NCBI RefSeq assembly: GCF_021129215.1
Contig: NZ_JAJOLP010000001.1
Coordinates: forward strand, 372,001-436,000
DNA length: 64,000 nucleotides
Source of the DNA: Agromyces sp. S2-1-8
GTDB lineage: Bacteria > Actinomycetota > Actinomycetes > Actinomycetales > Microbacteriaceae
Reading direction: 5' to 3'
Shown: in pieces, positions 54,868-63,049 of the stretch
How positions within the stretch are numbered: position 1 is the first letter of the stretch
Layout: every line of letters starts with the position of its first letter
The notes under the pieces: generated by a model
Told to the model about the DNA's origin: nothing
Databases searched by the model: none
What the model saw: the letters and a program-made list of their open reading frames with translations, nothing else
Program-made: the position numbers and the translations under genes

Positions 54868-56358
54868 ATGGTCCAGCGCCAGTTCCCGAACCCCAAGGAG
54901 CTCGCCGAGCTCATGCGCTTCAAGGCGCCCGAGCTCAACGCGACGAAGCGCCGCCTCGACAAGGCGCTGACGATCGCCGACCTGCGTGCGATCGCGAAGC
55001 GCCGCACGCCGAAGGCGCCGTTCGACTACACCGAGGGCGCCGCCGAGGGCGAACTCTCGCTGGCCCGCGCCCGCCAGGCGTTCGAGGACATCGAGTTCCA
55101 CCCCGGCATCCTGCGCAACGTGCCAGAGGTCGACACGAGCCGCGAGGTGCTCGGCGGCCCGAGCACGCTGCCGTTCGGCATCGCGCCGACGGGGTTCACC
55201 CGCCTCATGCAGACCGAGGGCGAGATCGCCGGCGCGGGCGCGGCGGGCGCGGCGGGCATCCCGTTCACGCTGTCGACGCTCGGCACGACCTCGATCGAGG
55301 GCGTGAAGGCGGCGAACCCGAACGGGCGCAACTGGTTCCAGCTCTACGTCATGCGCCGTCGCGAGATCTCGTACGACCTCGCGAAGCGCGCCGCGGCCGC
55401 CGGCTTCGACACCCTCTTCTTCACCGTCGACACCCCCGTTGCTGGCGCGCGCCTGCGCGACAAGCGCAACGGCTTCTCGATCCCGCCGCAGCTCACGCCG
55501 GGCACGATCGTCAACGCCATCCCGCGACCGGCGTGGTGGATCAACTTCCTGACGACCCCGAAGCTCGAGTTCGCGTCGCTCAGCTCGACGGGCGGCACGG
55601 TCGGCGAGCTGCTCGACTCGGCGATGGACCCGACGATCTCGTTCGACGACCTCGACATCATCCGCGACATCTGGCCCGGCAAGATCGCGGTCAAGGGGGT
55701 GCAGACCGTCGGCGACGCGAAGCTGCTCGCCGACCGCGGCGTCGACGCGATCGTGCTGTCGAACCACGGCGGGCGCCAGCTCGACCGGGCGCCGATCCCC
55801 TTCCACCTGCTGCCCCACGTCGTGCGCGAGGTCGGCGACGACCTCGAGGTGCACGTCGACACCGGCATCATGAACGGCGCCGACATCGTCGCTTCCATCG
55901 CCCTCGGCGCCCGGTTCACGCTCATCGGCCGCGCCTACCTCTACGGCCTCATGGCCGGCGGTCGCGCGGGCGTCGACAAGACGATCTCGATCCTGCGCAC
56001 CGAGATCGAGCGCACCATGAAGCTGCTCGAGGTCGAGACGCTCGACGAGCTCGGCCCCCAGCACGTGACGCAGCTGGCCCGACTGCAGCCCATCGCACGG
56101 CCGGTGCAGGATGCCGCGGCCGAGGCCTCGTCGGCGAGGCCCACGACCGTTCGGAGCCCGCGCGCGGCGAAGCCGGCGACGCGGGCCGCGGCCGCCGCCT
56201 CCGCGAAGACGACTGCGGCGGCGAAGGCCGCCCCGGCAGCGAGGGCGACCGCCGCTGCGAAGCAGGCGACCACCACCGCGAAGGCGACCCCGGCGAAGAC
56301 GGTCGCGAAGCCCCGCACTGCCCGAGGGACGAAGCCGAAGACGGCCGCCGCCGAGTGA
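54868..56358 (+). CDS. lldD: FMN-dependent L-lactate dehydrogenase with a histone-H1-like C-terminal tail
   Basis: The protein has 496 residues; ATG 54868 follows the GntR stop by 17 bases. The FMN-dependent alpha-hydroxyacid dehydrogenase barrel spans about residues 35-405. Landmarks: [11 protein letters not shown] (substrate Tyr), [43 protein letters not shown] and [13 protein letters not shown] (catalytic His). Lactate oxidation passes electrons to the respiratory chain. Family members are usually about 380-420 residues; here about 85 extra residues, rich in Lys, Ala, Thr and Pro (residues about 412-496, [14 protein letters not shown] and similar), resemble the basic tails of actinobacterial HU/histone H1-like proteins. 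Confidence 0.92.
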   Translation: MVQRQFPNPKELAELMRFKAPELNATKRRLDKALTIADLRAIAKRRTPKAPFDYTEGAAEGELSLARARQAFEDIEFHPGILRNVPEVDTSREVLGGPSTLPFGIAPTGFTRLMQTEGEIAGAGAAGAAGIPFTLSTLGTTSIEGVKAANPNGRNWFQLYVMRRREISYDLAKRAAAAGFDTLFFTVDTPVAGARLRDKRNGFSIPPQLTPGTIVNAIPRPAWWINFLTTPKLEFASLSSTGGTVGELLDSAMDPTISFDDLDIIRDIWPGKIAVKGVQTVGDAKLLADRGVDAIVLSNHGGRQLDRAPIPFHLLPHVVREVGDDLEVHVDTGIMNGADIVASIALGARFTLIGRAYLYGLMAGGRAGVDKTISILRTEIERTMKLLEVETLDELGPQHVTQLARLQPIARPVQDAAAEASSARPTTVRSPRAAKPATRAAAAASAKTTAAAKAAPAARATAAAKQATTTAKATPAKTVAKPRTARGTKPKTAAAE

Positions 56359-56428
56359 GGCGACCGGCGCGGCCCGTGGCCCGGTGAGCCGGACGCGCCG
56401 GATCGGCGCCCTCAGTAGACCGGCGAGC

Positions 56429-56893
56429 TCAGCGCGCCCGCCCGGTGCGCCCCTTCGGCACCACGATCGACTGGGCGATCGTGAGCGCGGCCGCACGGGC
56501 CGCCATCTTGCGCGCCTGCTCGGCCTGCGTGCGCCGGCGTTTCACGAGCTTCGCACGCCGTCGGGCTCGCAGGGCGGCATCGGCGCCGACCGGCGGCACG
56601 TCACCCGCGCGTCCGGTCGACGCGGGGGCCGCTCCGTACCGGATCGAGGCCCGATCCAGCCGGGCGGCAGCAAGCGCCGCTCGTTCTGCGGCGAAACGCG
56701 GCGACCTGCGGCGCTCGGCGTCGGCGGCGAGGGCCGCGGCCTCCGCGAACTCCACGGCCGACTCGAGGCGACGCCTGGCCCGCGCGTCGCCCGGCAGCCG
56801 CTTCGCCATGCGGCGCACCTCGTCCTCCAGCTCGCGCACCGCGGCGATCGCCTCCTTCGCGCGGCGGCGGTCGGCCCTCTTCGATTCCCGCAT
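56429..56893 (-). CDS. Uncharacterised basic alpha-helical protein
   Basis: The protein has 154 residues, very rich in Arg and Ala. ATG 56893 has GAGGGG upstream and lies 2 bases after the neighbouring gene's stop, so the two form an operon. Sequence such as RRAKEAIAAVRELEDEVRRMAKRL suggests long helices, possibly a coiled coil. A very basic stretch (ARRRAKLVKRRRTQAEQARK, about residues 108-130) could bind nucleic acid. I do not recognise a family. The composition resembles a shadow reading, but spacing and ribosome site support a real gene. Confidence 0.55.
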   Translation of the reverse strand: MRESKRADRRRAKEAIAAVRELEDEVRRMAKRLPGDARARRRLESAVEFAEAAALAADAERRRSPRFAAERAALAAARLDRASIRYGAAPASTGRAGDVPPVGADAALRARRRAKLVKRRRTQAEQARKMAARAAALTIAQSIVVPKGRTGRAR

Positions 56894-56895
56894 GC

Positions 56896-57243
56896 TCACC
56901 CCTCGTCGATCAGCTCGAGCAGGCGCTTCGCCGCGTCGCGGATCTCGTCGTGGTCGTGTTGCCCGGCCCGGCTCTCGAGCGAGATCACGGCGCATCGGTG
57001 CACCCTGCGGAAGTCGCCGTAGGGGAACGAGTACGCCTCCTTCGTCTCATTGTCGGCGTCGTCGTCGATGCCGAGGTGCCAGTGCCGGTACTCGGTCCAG
57101 CCCTCGTCGTCGATGAACGCGTTCTCCTCGTCGGCGCTCGGCGCGTGCCCGCTCCAGTCGTCGCGCTCGTCGCGCTCGACCCTGTCGTCGCGCACGAGCG
57201 ACCTCGCGTGGCGGAGCGCCGTCTCGTTCAGCCTGATCGCCAT
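56896..57243 (-). CDS. Small uncharacterised protein
   Basis: The protein has 115 residues. It begins MAIRLNETALRHARSLVRDD and has an acidic middle (DEENAFIDDEGWTEYRHWHLGIDDDADNETKEAYSF). The C-terminal segment PYGDFRRVHRCAVISLESRAGQHDHDEIRDAAKRLLELIDEG looks like a small conserved module of hypothetical proteins, sometimes seen next to or in phage-type proteins. No function can be assigned. It is the first gene of a two-gene operon with the basic helical protein. Confidence 0.65.
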   Translation of the reverse strand: MAIRLNETALRHARSLVRDDRVERDERDDWSGHAPSADEENAFIDDEGWTEYRHWHLGIDDDADNETKEAYSFPYGDFRRVHRCAVISLESRAGQHDHDEIRDAAKRLLELIDEG

Positions 57244-57354
57244 GTCGTGCTCCCTTCCATACCCTCCCGGTCTACGTTGCGACCGCCGGGTCGACAAGGG
57301 GGTTGCGGGCGCGCCGCAGAGCGAACGGCCCCGAACACCCCGGGAGCGGCCGGC

Positions 57355-57930
57355 TCAGCGCCGCCGTGCGAACTCGGCGATCGTGACGCCCGACCCGTGG
57401 CTCGTGCTCTCGACCGGTTCGAAGGCGCGCGGCCGGTAGTCGAGCCCGGCGAAGAGCGGGATGCCGGTACCGAACAGCTTCGGGTTCACCTTGAGCACGA
57501 GGCGGTCGATCTCGTCGACCAGCTGCCCGGCGAGCGCCCCGCCGCCGCACAGCCAGATGTCGGTGCCGCCGGCCTCGGCCTTGAGCGCCCGCACGACGTC
57601 GACGGGATCGTCGTCGACGACGACGAGGTTCGCCCCCTCTGCCCGGTGCGACCGTGAGAACACGATCTGCCGGAGGTGGGAGTACGGACTCGTCATGCCG
57701 AAGGGCAGCCCGATCGCGTAGGTGTTCCAGCCCATGAGCACGGTGTCGAAGACGGCGCCGGACTGCTCGACCCCGAGCGCTGCGGCACCCGCCGTCGGCA
57801 TCGCGTCGGGGTAGCGCTCGTAGATCGTCGCCATGTGGTCGCCCTCGGCGTCGAGCGCGTCGAATTCGCCGTTCGGCCCGGCGATGAAGCCGTCGAGGCT
57901 GACGGCCACGTAGTACACGAGTTCTCGCAT
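57355..57930 (-). CDS. RibD C-terminal/dihydrofolate reductase-like protein
   Basis: The protein has 191 residues. It shows the family pattern: YYVAVSLDGFIAGPNGEFDAL at the start, then FDTVLMGWNTYAIGLPFG, DIWLCGGGALAGQLVDEIDRLVLKVNPKLFGTGIPLF. It is an NADPH-dependent reductase of unknown substrate; such genes are often next to TetR or ArsR regulators. It is divergent from a TetR gene across 75 bases, which suggests control by that regulator. Confidence 0.9.
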   Translation of the reverse strand: MRELVYYVAVSLDGFIAGPNGEFDALDAEGDHMATIYERYPDAMPTAGAAALGVEQSGAVFDTVLMGWNTYAIGLPFGMTSPYSHLRQIVFSRSHRAEGANLVVVDDDPVDVVRALKAEAGGTDIWLCGGGALAGQLVDEIDRLVLKVNPKLFGTGIPLFAGLDYRPRAFEPVESTSHGSGVTIAEFARRR

Positions 57931-58005
57931 CGTTTCCTTATCCACTACTGATGTTGTGGTTGCGAAACTACTACACCTGTCGTGATCTTGTCTAGACTCG
58001 ACCGC

Positions 58006-58578
58006 ATGGCCCGGAACGACGAACGCCGCCGACTGCTCGCCGATGCCGCGATCGGCGTGCTCGCCGCCGAAGGAGCGCGCGGGCTCACGCACCGTGCGGT
58101 CGACCGCGCGGCCGGGGTGCCGCTCGGCACGGCATCGAACTACTTCGCGAGCCGCGACGCCCTCATCGCCGGGCTCGTGGCGCGCATCGGCGAGCGACTC
58201 GGACCGACCGACGACGACCTCGAGATCCGCGCCGGCCAGCCCGCGGGCCCCGCGCTGTTCGCCGACTACGTGCGCGACATCGTGCGACGGCTGAGCACCG
58301 AGCGCGACGTCACCCTCGCCCTCTTCGAGCTCCGGCTCGAGAGCACCCGCCGGCCCGAGATCGCCGCCGTGCTCCACGAATGGCAGCGCACCGCGTTCGC
58401 CGCCGACGTCGCCTTCAACGAGGCAGCGGGACTGCCCGGCGGGCGCCGCGAGATCGCGCTCTTCCACTACGCCCTCGACGGGCTCGTGCTCGATCGCCTC
58501 ACGACGCCGATCGATCCCGGCACCTCGACCGATGAGATCGTCGACGCGCTCGTGGCGGGGTTGCTGCCCCGCACCTGA
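58006..58578 (+). CDS. TetR-family regulator
   Basis: The protein has 190 residues. The HTH is RRRLLADAAIGVLAAEGARGLTHRAVDRAAGVPLGTASNYFASRDALIAGLV (about 7-58). The ligand domain is variable. ATG 58006 gives the standard N-terminus. It faces the reductase gene across 75 bases, so it likely controls that gene and itself. Ligand unknown. Confidence 0.92.
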   Translation: MARNDERRRLLADAAIGVLAAEGARGLTHRAVDRAAGVPLGTASNYFASRDALIAGLVARIGERLGPTDDDLEIRAGQPAGPALFADYVRDIVRRLSTERDVTLALFELRLESTRRPEIAAVLHEWQRTAFAADVAFNEAAGLPGGRREIALFHYALDGLVLDRLTTPIDPGTSTDEIVDALVAGLLPRT

Positions 58579-58614
58579 CGCGGCCCCCTACGATGAGCGG
58601 TGGGGAGGTCGAGC

Positions 58615-60420
58615 ATGTCGGATGCCGCGGGCGAGACGGGCCAGAGCGACTCGGCCGAGCCGCCCGCCGAGCCGCCGGCCGGCGCCCCGCACCCTCCGAA
58701 GCGCGGGCCGGTGCGCCGCTACCTCGCCCGGTTCGGCACCCGGCGCACGATGCTCTCCGACGCCCGCGCCGGGCTCGTGCTCGGCATCGAGAGCATCCCC
58801 GACGGCCTCGCCTCGGGCGTGCTCGCCGGGGTGAACCCCGTCTACGGCCTCTACGGCTACCTGTTCGGCACGCTGGGCGGCGCGCTCGCGACGGGCTCGG
58901 TCTACATGTCGGTGCAGGCGACCGGGGCGATGTCGGTCATGATCGCCGACGTGCCCCTGGTGGTCGGCTCCGACCGGCAGGGCGTCGTCATCGCGACGCT
59001 GTCGATCCTCACCGGCCTCGTCATGCTCGGCCTCGGTCTCGCCCGGCTCGGCTCGCTCGTGCGGTTCATCCCGACCGCCGTGCTCGTCGGCTTCATCAAC
59101 GCCGTCGCGGTGAACATCGTGCTCGGCCAGCTCGCCAACCTCACCGGCTACGCGGGCGAGGGCGCGAACCGCATCATCCGGACCATCGACACGTTCGCCC
59201 ACCTCACGTCGATCCACTGGCCGAGCCTCGTCATCGGGGCGGTGACGATCGGGCTCATCCTGCTGCTCGAGCGCACCTTCCTCGGCCCGCTCTCGCTCGT
59301 GGTGGCCGTCGTGCTCGCCTCGCTGCTGCCGCTCGTGCCGTGGTTCGGCGACGCCGCCATCGTGGGCGACCTCACCGACGTGCCGAACGCGATCCCACTG
59401 CCCGCGCTGCCCGACCCGTCCCTCACGCTCGACCTGCTGGTGCCCGCGCTCTCGCTCGCCCTGGTCGGGCTCGTGCAGGGCGCCGCGATCTCCGGGTCCA
59501 TCGCGAACCCCGACGGCGAGTACCCCGACGCGTCCGCCGACTTCCGCGGACAGGGCATCGCGAACCTCACGAGCGGGCTCTTCCAGGGCATGCCGGTCGG
59601 CGGTTCGATGTCGGCGACCGCCATCGTGCGGGCCGCGGGTGCCCGCAGCGCGCTCGCGAACCTCCTCGCCGCCGTCGTCATGATCGTCGGCGTGCTGCTG
59701 CTCGGCGGCGTCATCACGCAGGTCGCGATGCCCGCCCTGGCAGGCCTGCTGATCCTCGTCGGCGTGCGCACGTTCAAGCCGCGCGACCTCGTGATGGTGT
59801 GGCGAACCGGCCCGATCCAGGCGAGCGTGCTCGCGGTCACCTTCGTGCTCACGCTCATCGTGCCGCTGCAGTACGCCGTGCTCGTCGGTGTCGGCCTCGC
59901 CGTGGTGCTGCACGTGGCCCGGCAGTCGAACCGGGTCGTGATCCGTCGCTGGGTCTACGACGACTCGAGCCCGCACCCCGTCGAGACCGAGCCGCCCGCG
60001 GTGCTCGCGCCCGGCGAGGTCGTCGTGCTCGTGCCCTACGGCAGCCTGTTCTTCGCGGCCGCACCGATCTTCGCCGGCCAGCTGCCCGAGATCCCCGACC
60101 GCTGCGAGCGCGCCGTCGTGGTGCTGCGCATGCGCGGCACCGACGAGCTCGGCTCGACGTTCATCCGGGTCGTCACCGACTACGCCGAGCGCCTGCGGCG
60201 AGCCGGCGGCGCGCTCATCCTCGTGGGGCTCGGCGACCGGGTCATGACCCAGCTCGATGCGACCCGGGCGACCGTCGTGATCGGCCGCGACCGGGTCTTC
60301 GCCGCGACACCGCGGATCGGCGACTCGCTCGACGCCGGGCTCGCCGCGGCGCGCGCGTTCGCCGCGCCCTCCGCCTCGTCGGGGCCGGGCGAGCCCGAGG
60401 CATCCGACCGCGACCGGTAG
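58615..60420 (+). CDS. SulP-family anion transporter with STAS domain
   Basis: The protein has 601 residues; GGGGAGG lies 6 bases before ATG 58615. After a proline-rich cytoplasmic start (about 1-45), the membrane domain opens with DARAGLVLGIESIPDGLASGVLAGVNPVYGLYGYLFG, the SulP signature region, and has about 12-14 segments; QGMPVGGSMSATAIVRAAGARS is a second conserved site. A cytoplasmic STAS-like domain (about 475-570) closes the protein. It may import sulfate, bicarbonate or another anion. The 3' end overlaps an antisense reading of the PQ-loop gene. Confidence 0.92.
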   Translation: MSDAAGETGQSDSAEPPAEPPAGAPHPPKRGPVRRYLARFGTRRTMLSDARAGLVLGIESIPDGLASGVLAGVNPVYGLYGYLFGTLGGALATGSVYMSVQATGAMSVMIADVPLVVGSDRQGVVIATLSILTGLVMLGLGLARLGSLVRFIPTAVLVGFINAVAVNIVLGQLANLTGYAGEGANRIIRTIDTFAHLTSIHWPSLVIGAVTIGLILLLERTFLGPLSLVVAVVLASLLPLVPWFGDAAIVGDLTDVPNAIPLPALPDPSLTLDLLVPALSLALVGLVQGAAISGSIANPDGEYPDASADFRGQGIANLTSGLFQGMPVGGSMSATAIVRAAGARSALANLLAAVVMIVGVLLLGGVITQVAMPALAGLLILVGVRTFKPRDLVMVWRTGPIQASVLAVTFVLTLIVPLQYAVLVGVGLAVVLHVARQSNRVVIRRWVYDDSSPHPVETEPPAVLAPGEVVVLVPYGSLFFAAAPIFAGQLPEIPDRCERAVVVLRMRGTDELGSTFIRVVTDYAERLRRAGGALILVGLGDRVMTQLDATRATVVIGRDRVFAATPRIGDSLDAGLAAARAFAAPSASSGPGEPEASDRDR

Positions 60421-60665
60421 CGCAGGAACCAGGCGAGCATGAGCGCGGAGCTCGCGAGGTAGAAGCCGTGCAGGAACCAGATCGGGCCGAACGGCATGCT
60501 CACCACGTAGACCGTGTAGAGCGCGTTGCCGACGTTCGTGATGACGAGGTTGCCGACGCTGTACGACGACAGGTCCTTCGTGCGCGCCGCCTTCACCAGC
60601 ATGGGCAGGTAGCTCATGGCGAAGAGGCCGGTCGAGATCGCGCCGGCGACGACGGCGAGGTCCAT
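60180..60665 (-). CDS. PQ-loop/SemiSWEET-like membrane protein with 3' end antisense to the SulP gene
   Basis: Residues 1-83 are three membrane segments with the pattern AISTGLFAMSYLPMLVKAARTKDLSSYSVGNLVITNVGNALYTVYV, like half-size sugar carriers (SemiSWEET) and PQ-loop proteins of about 85-100 residues. After the third segment (RYRSRSDASG), the reading frame runs another ~78 residues antisense to the SulP coding end, giving a low-complexity Ala/Arg/Ser tail. So the transporter core is real, but the C-terminus beyond 60420 is probably just read-through to the next stop at 60180. The two genes overlap tail to tail by 241 bases. Confidence 0.65.
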   Translation of the reverse strand: MDLAVVAGAISTGLFAMSYLPMLVKAARTKDLSSYSVGNLVITNVGNALYTVYVVSMPFGPIWFLHGFYLASSALMLAWFLRYRSRSDASGSPGPDEAEGAANARAAASPASSESPIRGVAAKTRSRPITTVARVASSWVMTRSPSPTRMSAPPARRRRSA

Positions 60666-60824
60666 GCTCCGAAAGCTACGGGGCGGCCGGATGCCTCGTA
60701 CCCGGGCCGTCCCGCCGAATGATGCGCCGATCGGAGCCGGCCGTCTCAGGGTTGCTCGCCTCGGGCGGCGCCCCGGTGCGACGCCGCCACCGACGCCCGT
60801 CCGGCGGCGGTGCCGGAGTCGGCT
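60666..60824. other. Intergenic stretch without recognisable feature
   Basis: Between the PQ-loop start and the hairpin at 60825 I see no gene with convincing codon use or ribosome site. If the small ORF at 60846-60983 is not real, the empty stretch extends from 60666 to 61024. Confidence 0.5.
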
Positions 60825-60852
60825 CCGGTAGGACCCGTACGCGTCCTACCGG
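60825..60852. terminator. Perfect 10-bp hairpin after the small ORF
   Basis: CCGGTAGGAC (60825-60834) and GTCCTACCGG (60843-60852) enclose an 8-base loop. On the minus strand the first arm contains the TAG stop of the small ORF (60848-60846). No T-tract is present. The hairpin fits termination of a short minus-strand transcript. Confidence 0.45.
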
Positions 60853-60983
60853 GCCCCGTCGCCACCCGTGTTCGCCGCGGCGATGAGCCGCCCGATCTGC
60901 TCGTACGACACGGTGACGCCATCGCCATCCGGGGGATCGCTTCTCGAGGCGGCCTCGCCGATGAGATCGAGTGCGAAAACCAT
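60846..60983 (-). CDS. Possible 45-residue small protein
   Basis: An ATG at 60983 opens 45 codons ending in TAG. The peptide (MVFALDLIGEAASRSDPP... ending NTGGDGAR) contains VTVSYEQIGRLIAAANTGG, which looks protein-like, and third codon positions are about 80% G or C. No clear ribosome site is present, and the start codon lies in the TetR operator palindrome. A hairpin follows at the stop. It may be a genuine small gene divergent from the TetR regulator, or a decayed gene. Confidence 0.35.
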   Translation of the reverse strand: MVFALDLIGEAASRSDPPDGDGVTVSYEQIGRLIAAANTGGDGAR

Positions 60984-60998
60984 ACGTCACTCGGTTTT
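60976..60998. promoter_or_regulatory. Inverted repeat in front of the TetR gene, probable operator
   Basis: AAAACC (60976-60981) and GGTTTT (60993-60998) are 11 bases apart. The repeat ends 27 bases before the TetR start and overlaps the start codon of the small ORF. TTGACG (60997-61002) is a possible -35. No ribosome site precedes the TetR ATG at 61025. Confidence 0.5.
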
Positions 60999-61024
60999 GA
61001 CGCGCAAGCGACTAGCATGCAGAT

Positions 61025-61603
61025 ATGGCAAGCAGGGGTTCGTACGCGAAGGGCGTCGCGAAGCGCGAGGAGATCCTCACCACCGCGCTCGAGGTCATCG
61101 CCCGCAACGGCTACCGCGGTGCGAGCGTGCGCGAGCTCGCCGACGCGGTGGGGCTCAGCCAGGCCGGCCTCCTGCACTACTTCTCCTCGAAGGAGGAGCT
61201 CTTCCAGGAGATCCTGCGCAAGCGCGACGAGGTCGACAGCCAGGCGCTCGAGGGCGAGCGCGAGCGCCCGATCGACGGGTTCTTCGCCGTCATCCGCCAC
61301 AACGCCGAGGTCCCGGGGCTCGTGCGCCTCTACGCCCAGCTCTCGACCGAGGCGGGCGACCCCGACCACCCGGCGCGCGAGTTCTTCATCGAGCGGTACC
61401 GGCAGTTCCGGCTGCGCTTCTCCGACCTCATCCGCGACGAGCAGGCGGCCGGCAACGTCCCCGCCGACATCGACCCCGAGCAGACCGCGAACCTCTTCCT
61501 CGCAGCAGCCGACGGCCTGCAGACCCAGTGGATGCTCGACCCGTCGATCGACATGGCCGAGAGCATCGCCTACCTCTGGCAGCTCGTCGTCCGCCGGAGC
61601 TGA
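61025..61603 (+). CDS. TetR-family regulator
   Basis: The protein has 192 residues. The HTH is REEILTTALEVIARNGYRGASVRELADAVGLSQAGLLHYFSSKEELFQEIL (about 14-64). The C-terminal ligand domain is of the TetR_C_6/BetI-like type (EVPGLVRLYAQLSTEAGDPDHPAREFFIERY, then AANLFLAAADGLQTQWMLDP). The stop is followed 3 bases later by the ROK gene, so the two regulators are in one operon. This regulator type frequently accompanies sugar-utilisation genes in actinobacteria, which fits the sugar MFS carrier downstream. Confidence 0.92.
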   Translation: MASRGSYAKGVAKREEILTTALEVIARNGYRGASVRELADAVGLSQAGLLHYFSSKEELFQEILRKRDEVDSQALEGERERPIDGFFAVIRHNAEVPGLVRLYAQLSTEAGDPDHPAREFFIERYRQFRLRFSDLIRDEQAAGNVPADIDPEQTANLFLAAADGLQTQWMLDPSIDMAESIAYLWQLVVRRS

Positions 61604-61606
61604 CGC

Positions 61607-62827
61607 GTGCCCCGCTCCGCCCGCTCGCTCGTCTCGGGCGACGTCCGTCGCCACAACCTGTCGCTCGTGCTCGGGCACGTCGCGGCGGCCGGCCCGAGCG
61701 CGCGCAGCGAGATCGCGACCGCCACGGGGCTGACGCGGGGCGCCGTGACCGCCCTCGTCGCGTCGCTCACGGATGCCCGCGTGCTGCGCGAGCAGCCACC
61801 CCAGCCGGGCGGGGCCGGCCGTCCGGTGACGCGCCTCGAACTCGATGCGCCCGAGGTGGCGATCGTCGTCGCGCAGGTCGACGCCGACACCGCGACCGCG
61901 CTCGTGACCGACCTCGCCGGAACCGAGCTGCACCGCACCTCGCGCCAGCACGGCCGCCCGATGGGCGACCCCGGCCGCGTGCTCGACCTGCTCGCGACCG
62001 TCGTCGGCGAGGCGCTCGACGCCACGGCCGCGCTGGGCCGCCGCGTCGCCGAGCTGCCGGTCGTCGTGTTCGCACCCGTCGGCGGGGAGCCGGCGGTCGT
62101 GCTCGCCGACACCGATCTCGGCTGGGATGCGGTCGACGTCGCCGCCGGCCTGCGGGAGCGCCTCCCCGAGCTCGACCCCGGCGCGAACGTCACGCTCGCC
62201 TCAGACGGCTGGCTCGCGGCGCTCGCCGAGCGCGCACTGCTGCCCGGAGTCGATGCGTTGCTCTACCTCAAGAGCAACTCGGGCATCGGCGGCGCGATCG
62301 TGTCGAGCGGCCTCATCCTCGAGGGCGCGCACGGGGCGGGCGGCGCGCTCGGCCACCTCCCCGTGGTGCCCGACGGACGGCACTGCGAGTGCGGCCAGCG
62401 GGGCTGCCTCGTGACCGTCGCCGGCCCCGACGTGCTGCTCGAGCGTGCGGGTCTCACGAACCTCGTCGGCGAGCGCGGCCTCGGCGCGACCCTCGACGAG
62501 CTGGCGGCGCGCATCCTCGCGGGCGAGCCGCTCGCCGCCGCGGCCTGGCGGGGGGCCCTCCCCTGGATCGCGCGCACGCTGCAGATCCTCTCGCTCGCCG
62601 TCGACCCCGAGCTGATCGTCATCGGGGGCTACTGGTCGAGGCTCACCGCGTCGATCGAGGCGGCCTTCCGGGAGAATCGGCCGACCATCACGCGGGGGGA
62701 CGGCTCGTGGCCGGCCGTGCCGGCGATCGAGGCGGGCCGGTTGGGCTCGGACGCGGCGCTCCTCGGGGCGGTGCACGAGGCCCGCGACCGCCTGCTCGCC
62801 GACCCGCAGCTGCTGCTCGCGCGCTGA
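61607..62827 (+). CDS. ROK-family transcriptional regulator with intact zinc motif
   Basis: The protein has 406 residues; GTG 61607 is 3 bases after the TetR stop. The winged helix is NLSLVLGHVAAAGPSARSEIATATGLTRGAVTALVASLTDARVL (about 17-60). The ROK domain shows GALGHLPVVPDGRHCECGQRGCL, the zinc site with CxCGxxGC, and LAVDPELIVIGGYWSRL. ATP-site remnants are weak, as expected for repressors. It probably regulates the MFS carrier downstream in response to a sugar. Confidence 0.92.
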   Translation: MPRSARSLVSGDVRRHNLSLVLGHVAAAGPSARSEIATATGLTRGAVTALVASLTDARVLREQPPQPGGAGRPVTRLELDAPEVAIVVAQVDADTATALVTDLAGTELHRTSRQHGRPMGDPGRVLDLLATVVGEALDATAALGRRVAELPVVVFAPVGGEPAVVLADTDLGWDAVDVAAGLRERLPELDPGANVTLASDGWLAALAERALLPGVDALLYLKSNSGIGGAIVSSGLILEGAHGAGGALGHLPVVPDGRHCECGQRGCLVTVAGPDVLLERAGLTNLVGERGLGATLDELAARILAGEPLAAAAWRGALPWIARTLQILSLAVDPELIVIGGYWSRLTASIEAAFRENRPTITRGDGSWPAVPAIEAGRLGSDAALLGAVHEARDRLLADPQLLLAR

Positions 62828-62921
62828 ACTCGGCCGACTCGGCCGGGGCCCACGCGAACCGCGGCCGCCGCGCCGATCGGGCAGCGCCGATGCGAACAGG
62901 GCCGCCCGTTCGCGAGATTAG

Positions 62922-62958
62922 TTCAACGGTTGAATTTATACCCTGCGAGGTGCATACT
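62922..62958 (+). promoter_or_regulatory. Promoter and operator of the MFS carrier gene
   Basis: TTGAAT (62930-62935) and CATACT (62953-62958) are 17 bases apart. The inverted repeat TTCAAC-G-GTTGAA (62922-62934) overlaps the -35 element. Binding would exclude RNA polymerase. The ROK or TetR protein encoded upstream is the likely repressor. The remainder of 62828-63049 shows only the ribosome site. Confidence 0.7.
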
Positions 62959-63049
62959 CATTGCCGAGTGCCATTCGGCTTTCACCGCACGCGCTCGCAC
63001 CGACCCGCCCAGCCCCCCGCTCGGCCGTCTCGACGAAGAGGAGCCACCG

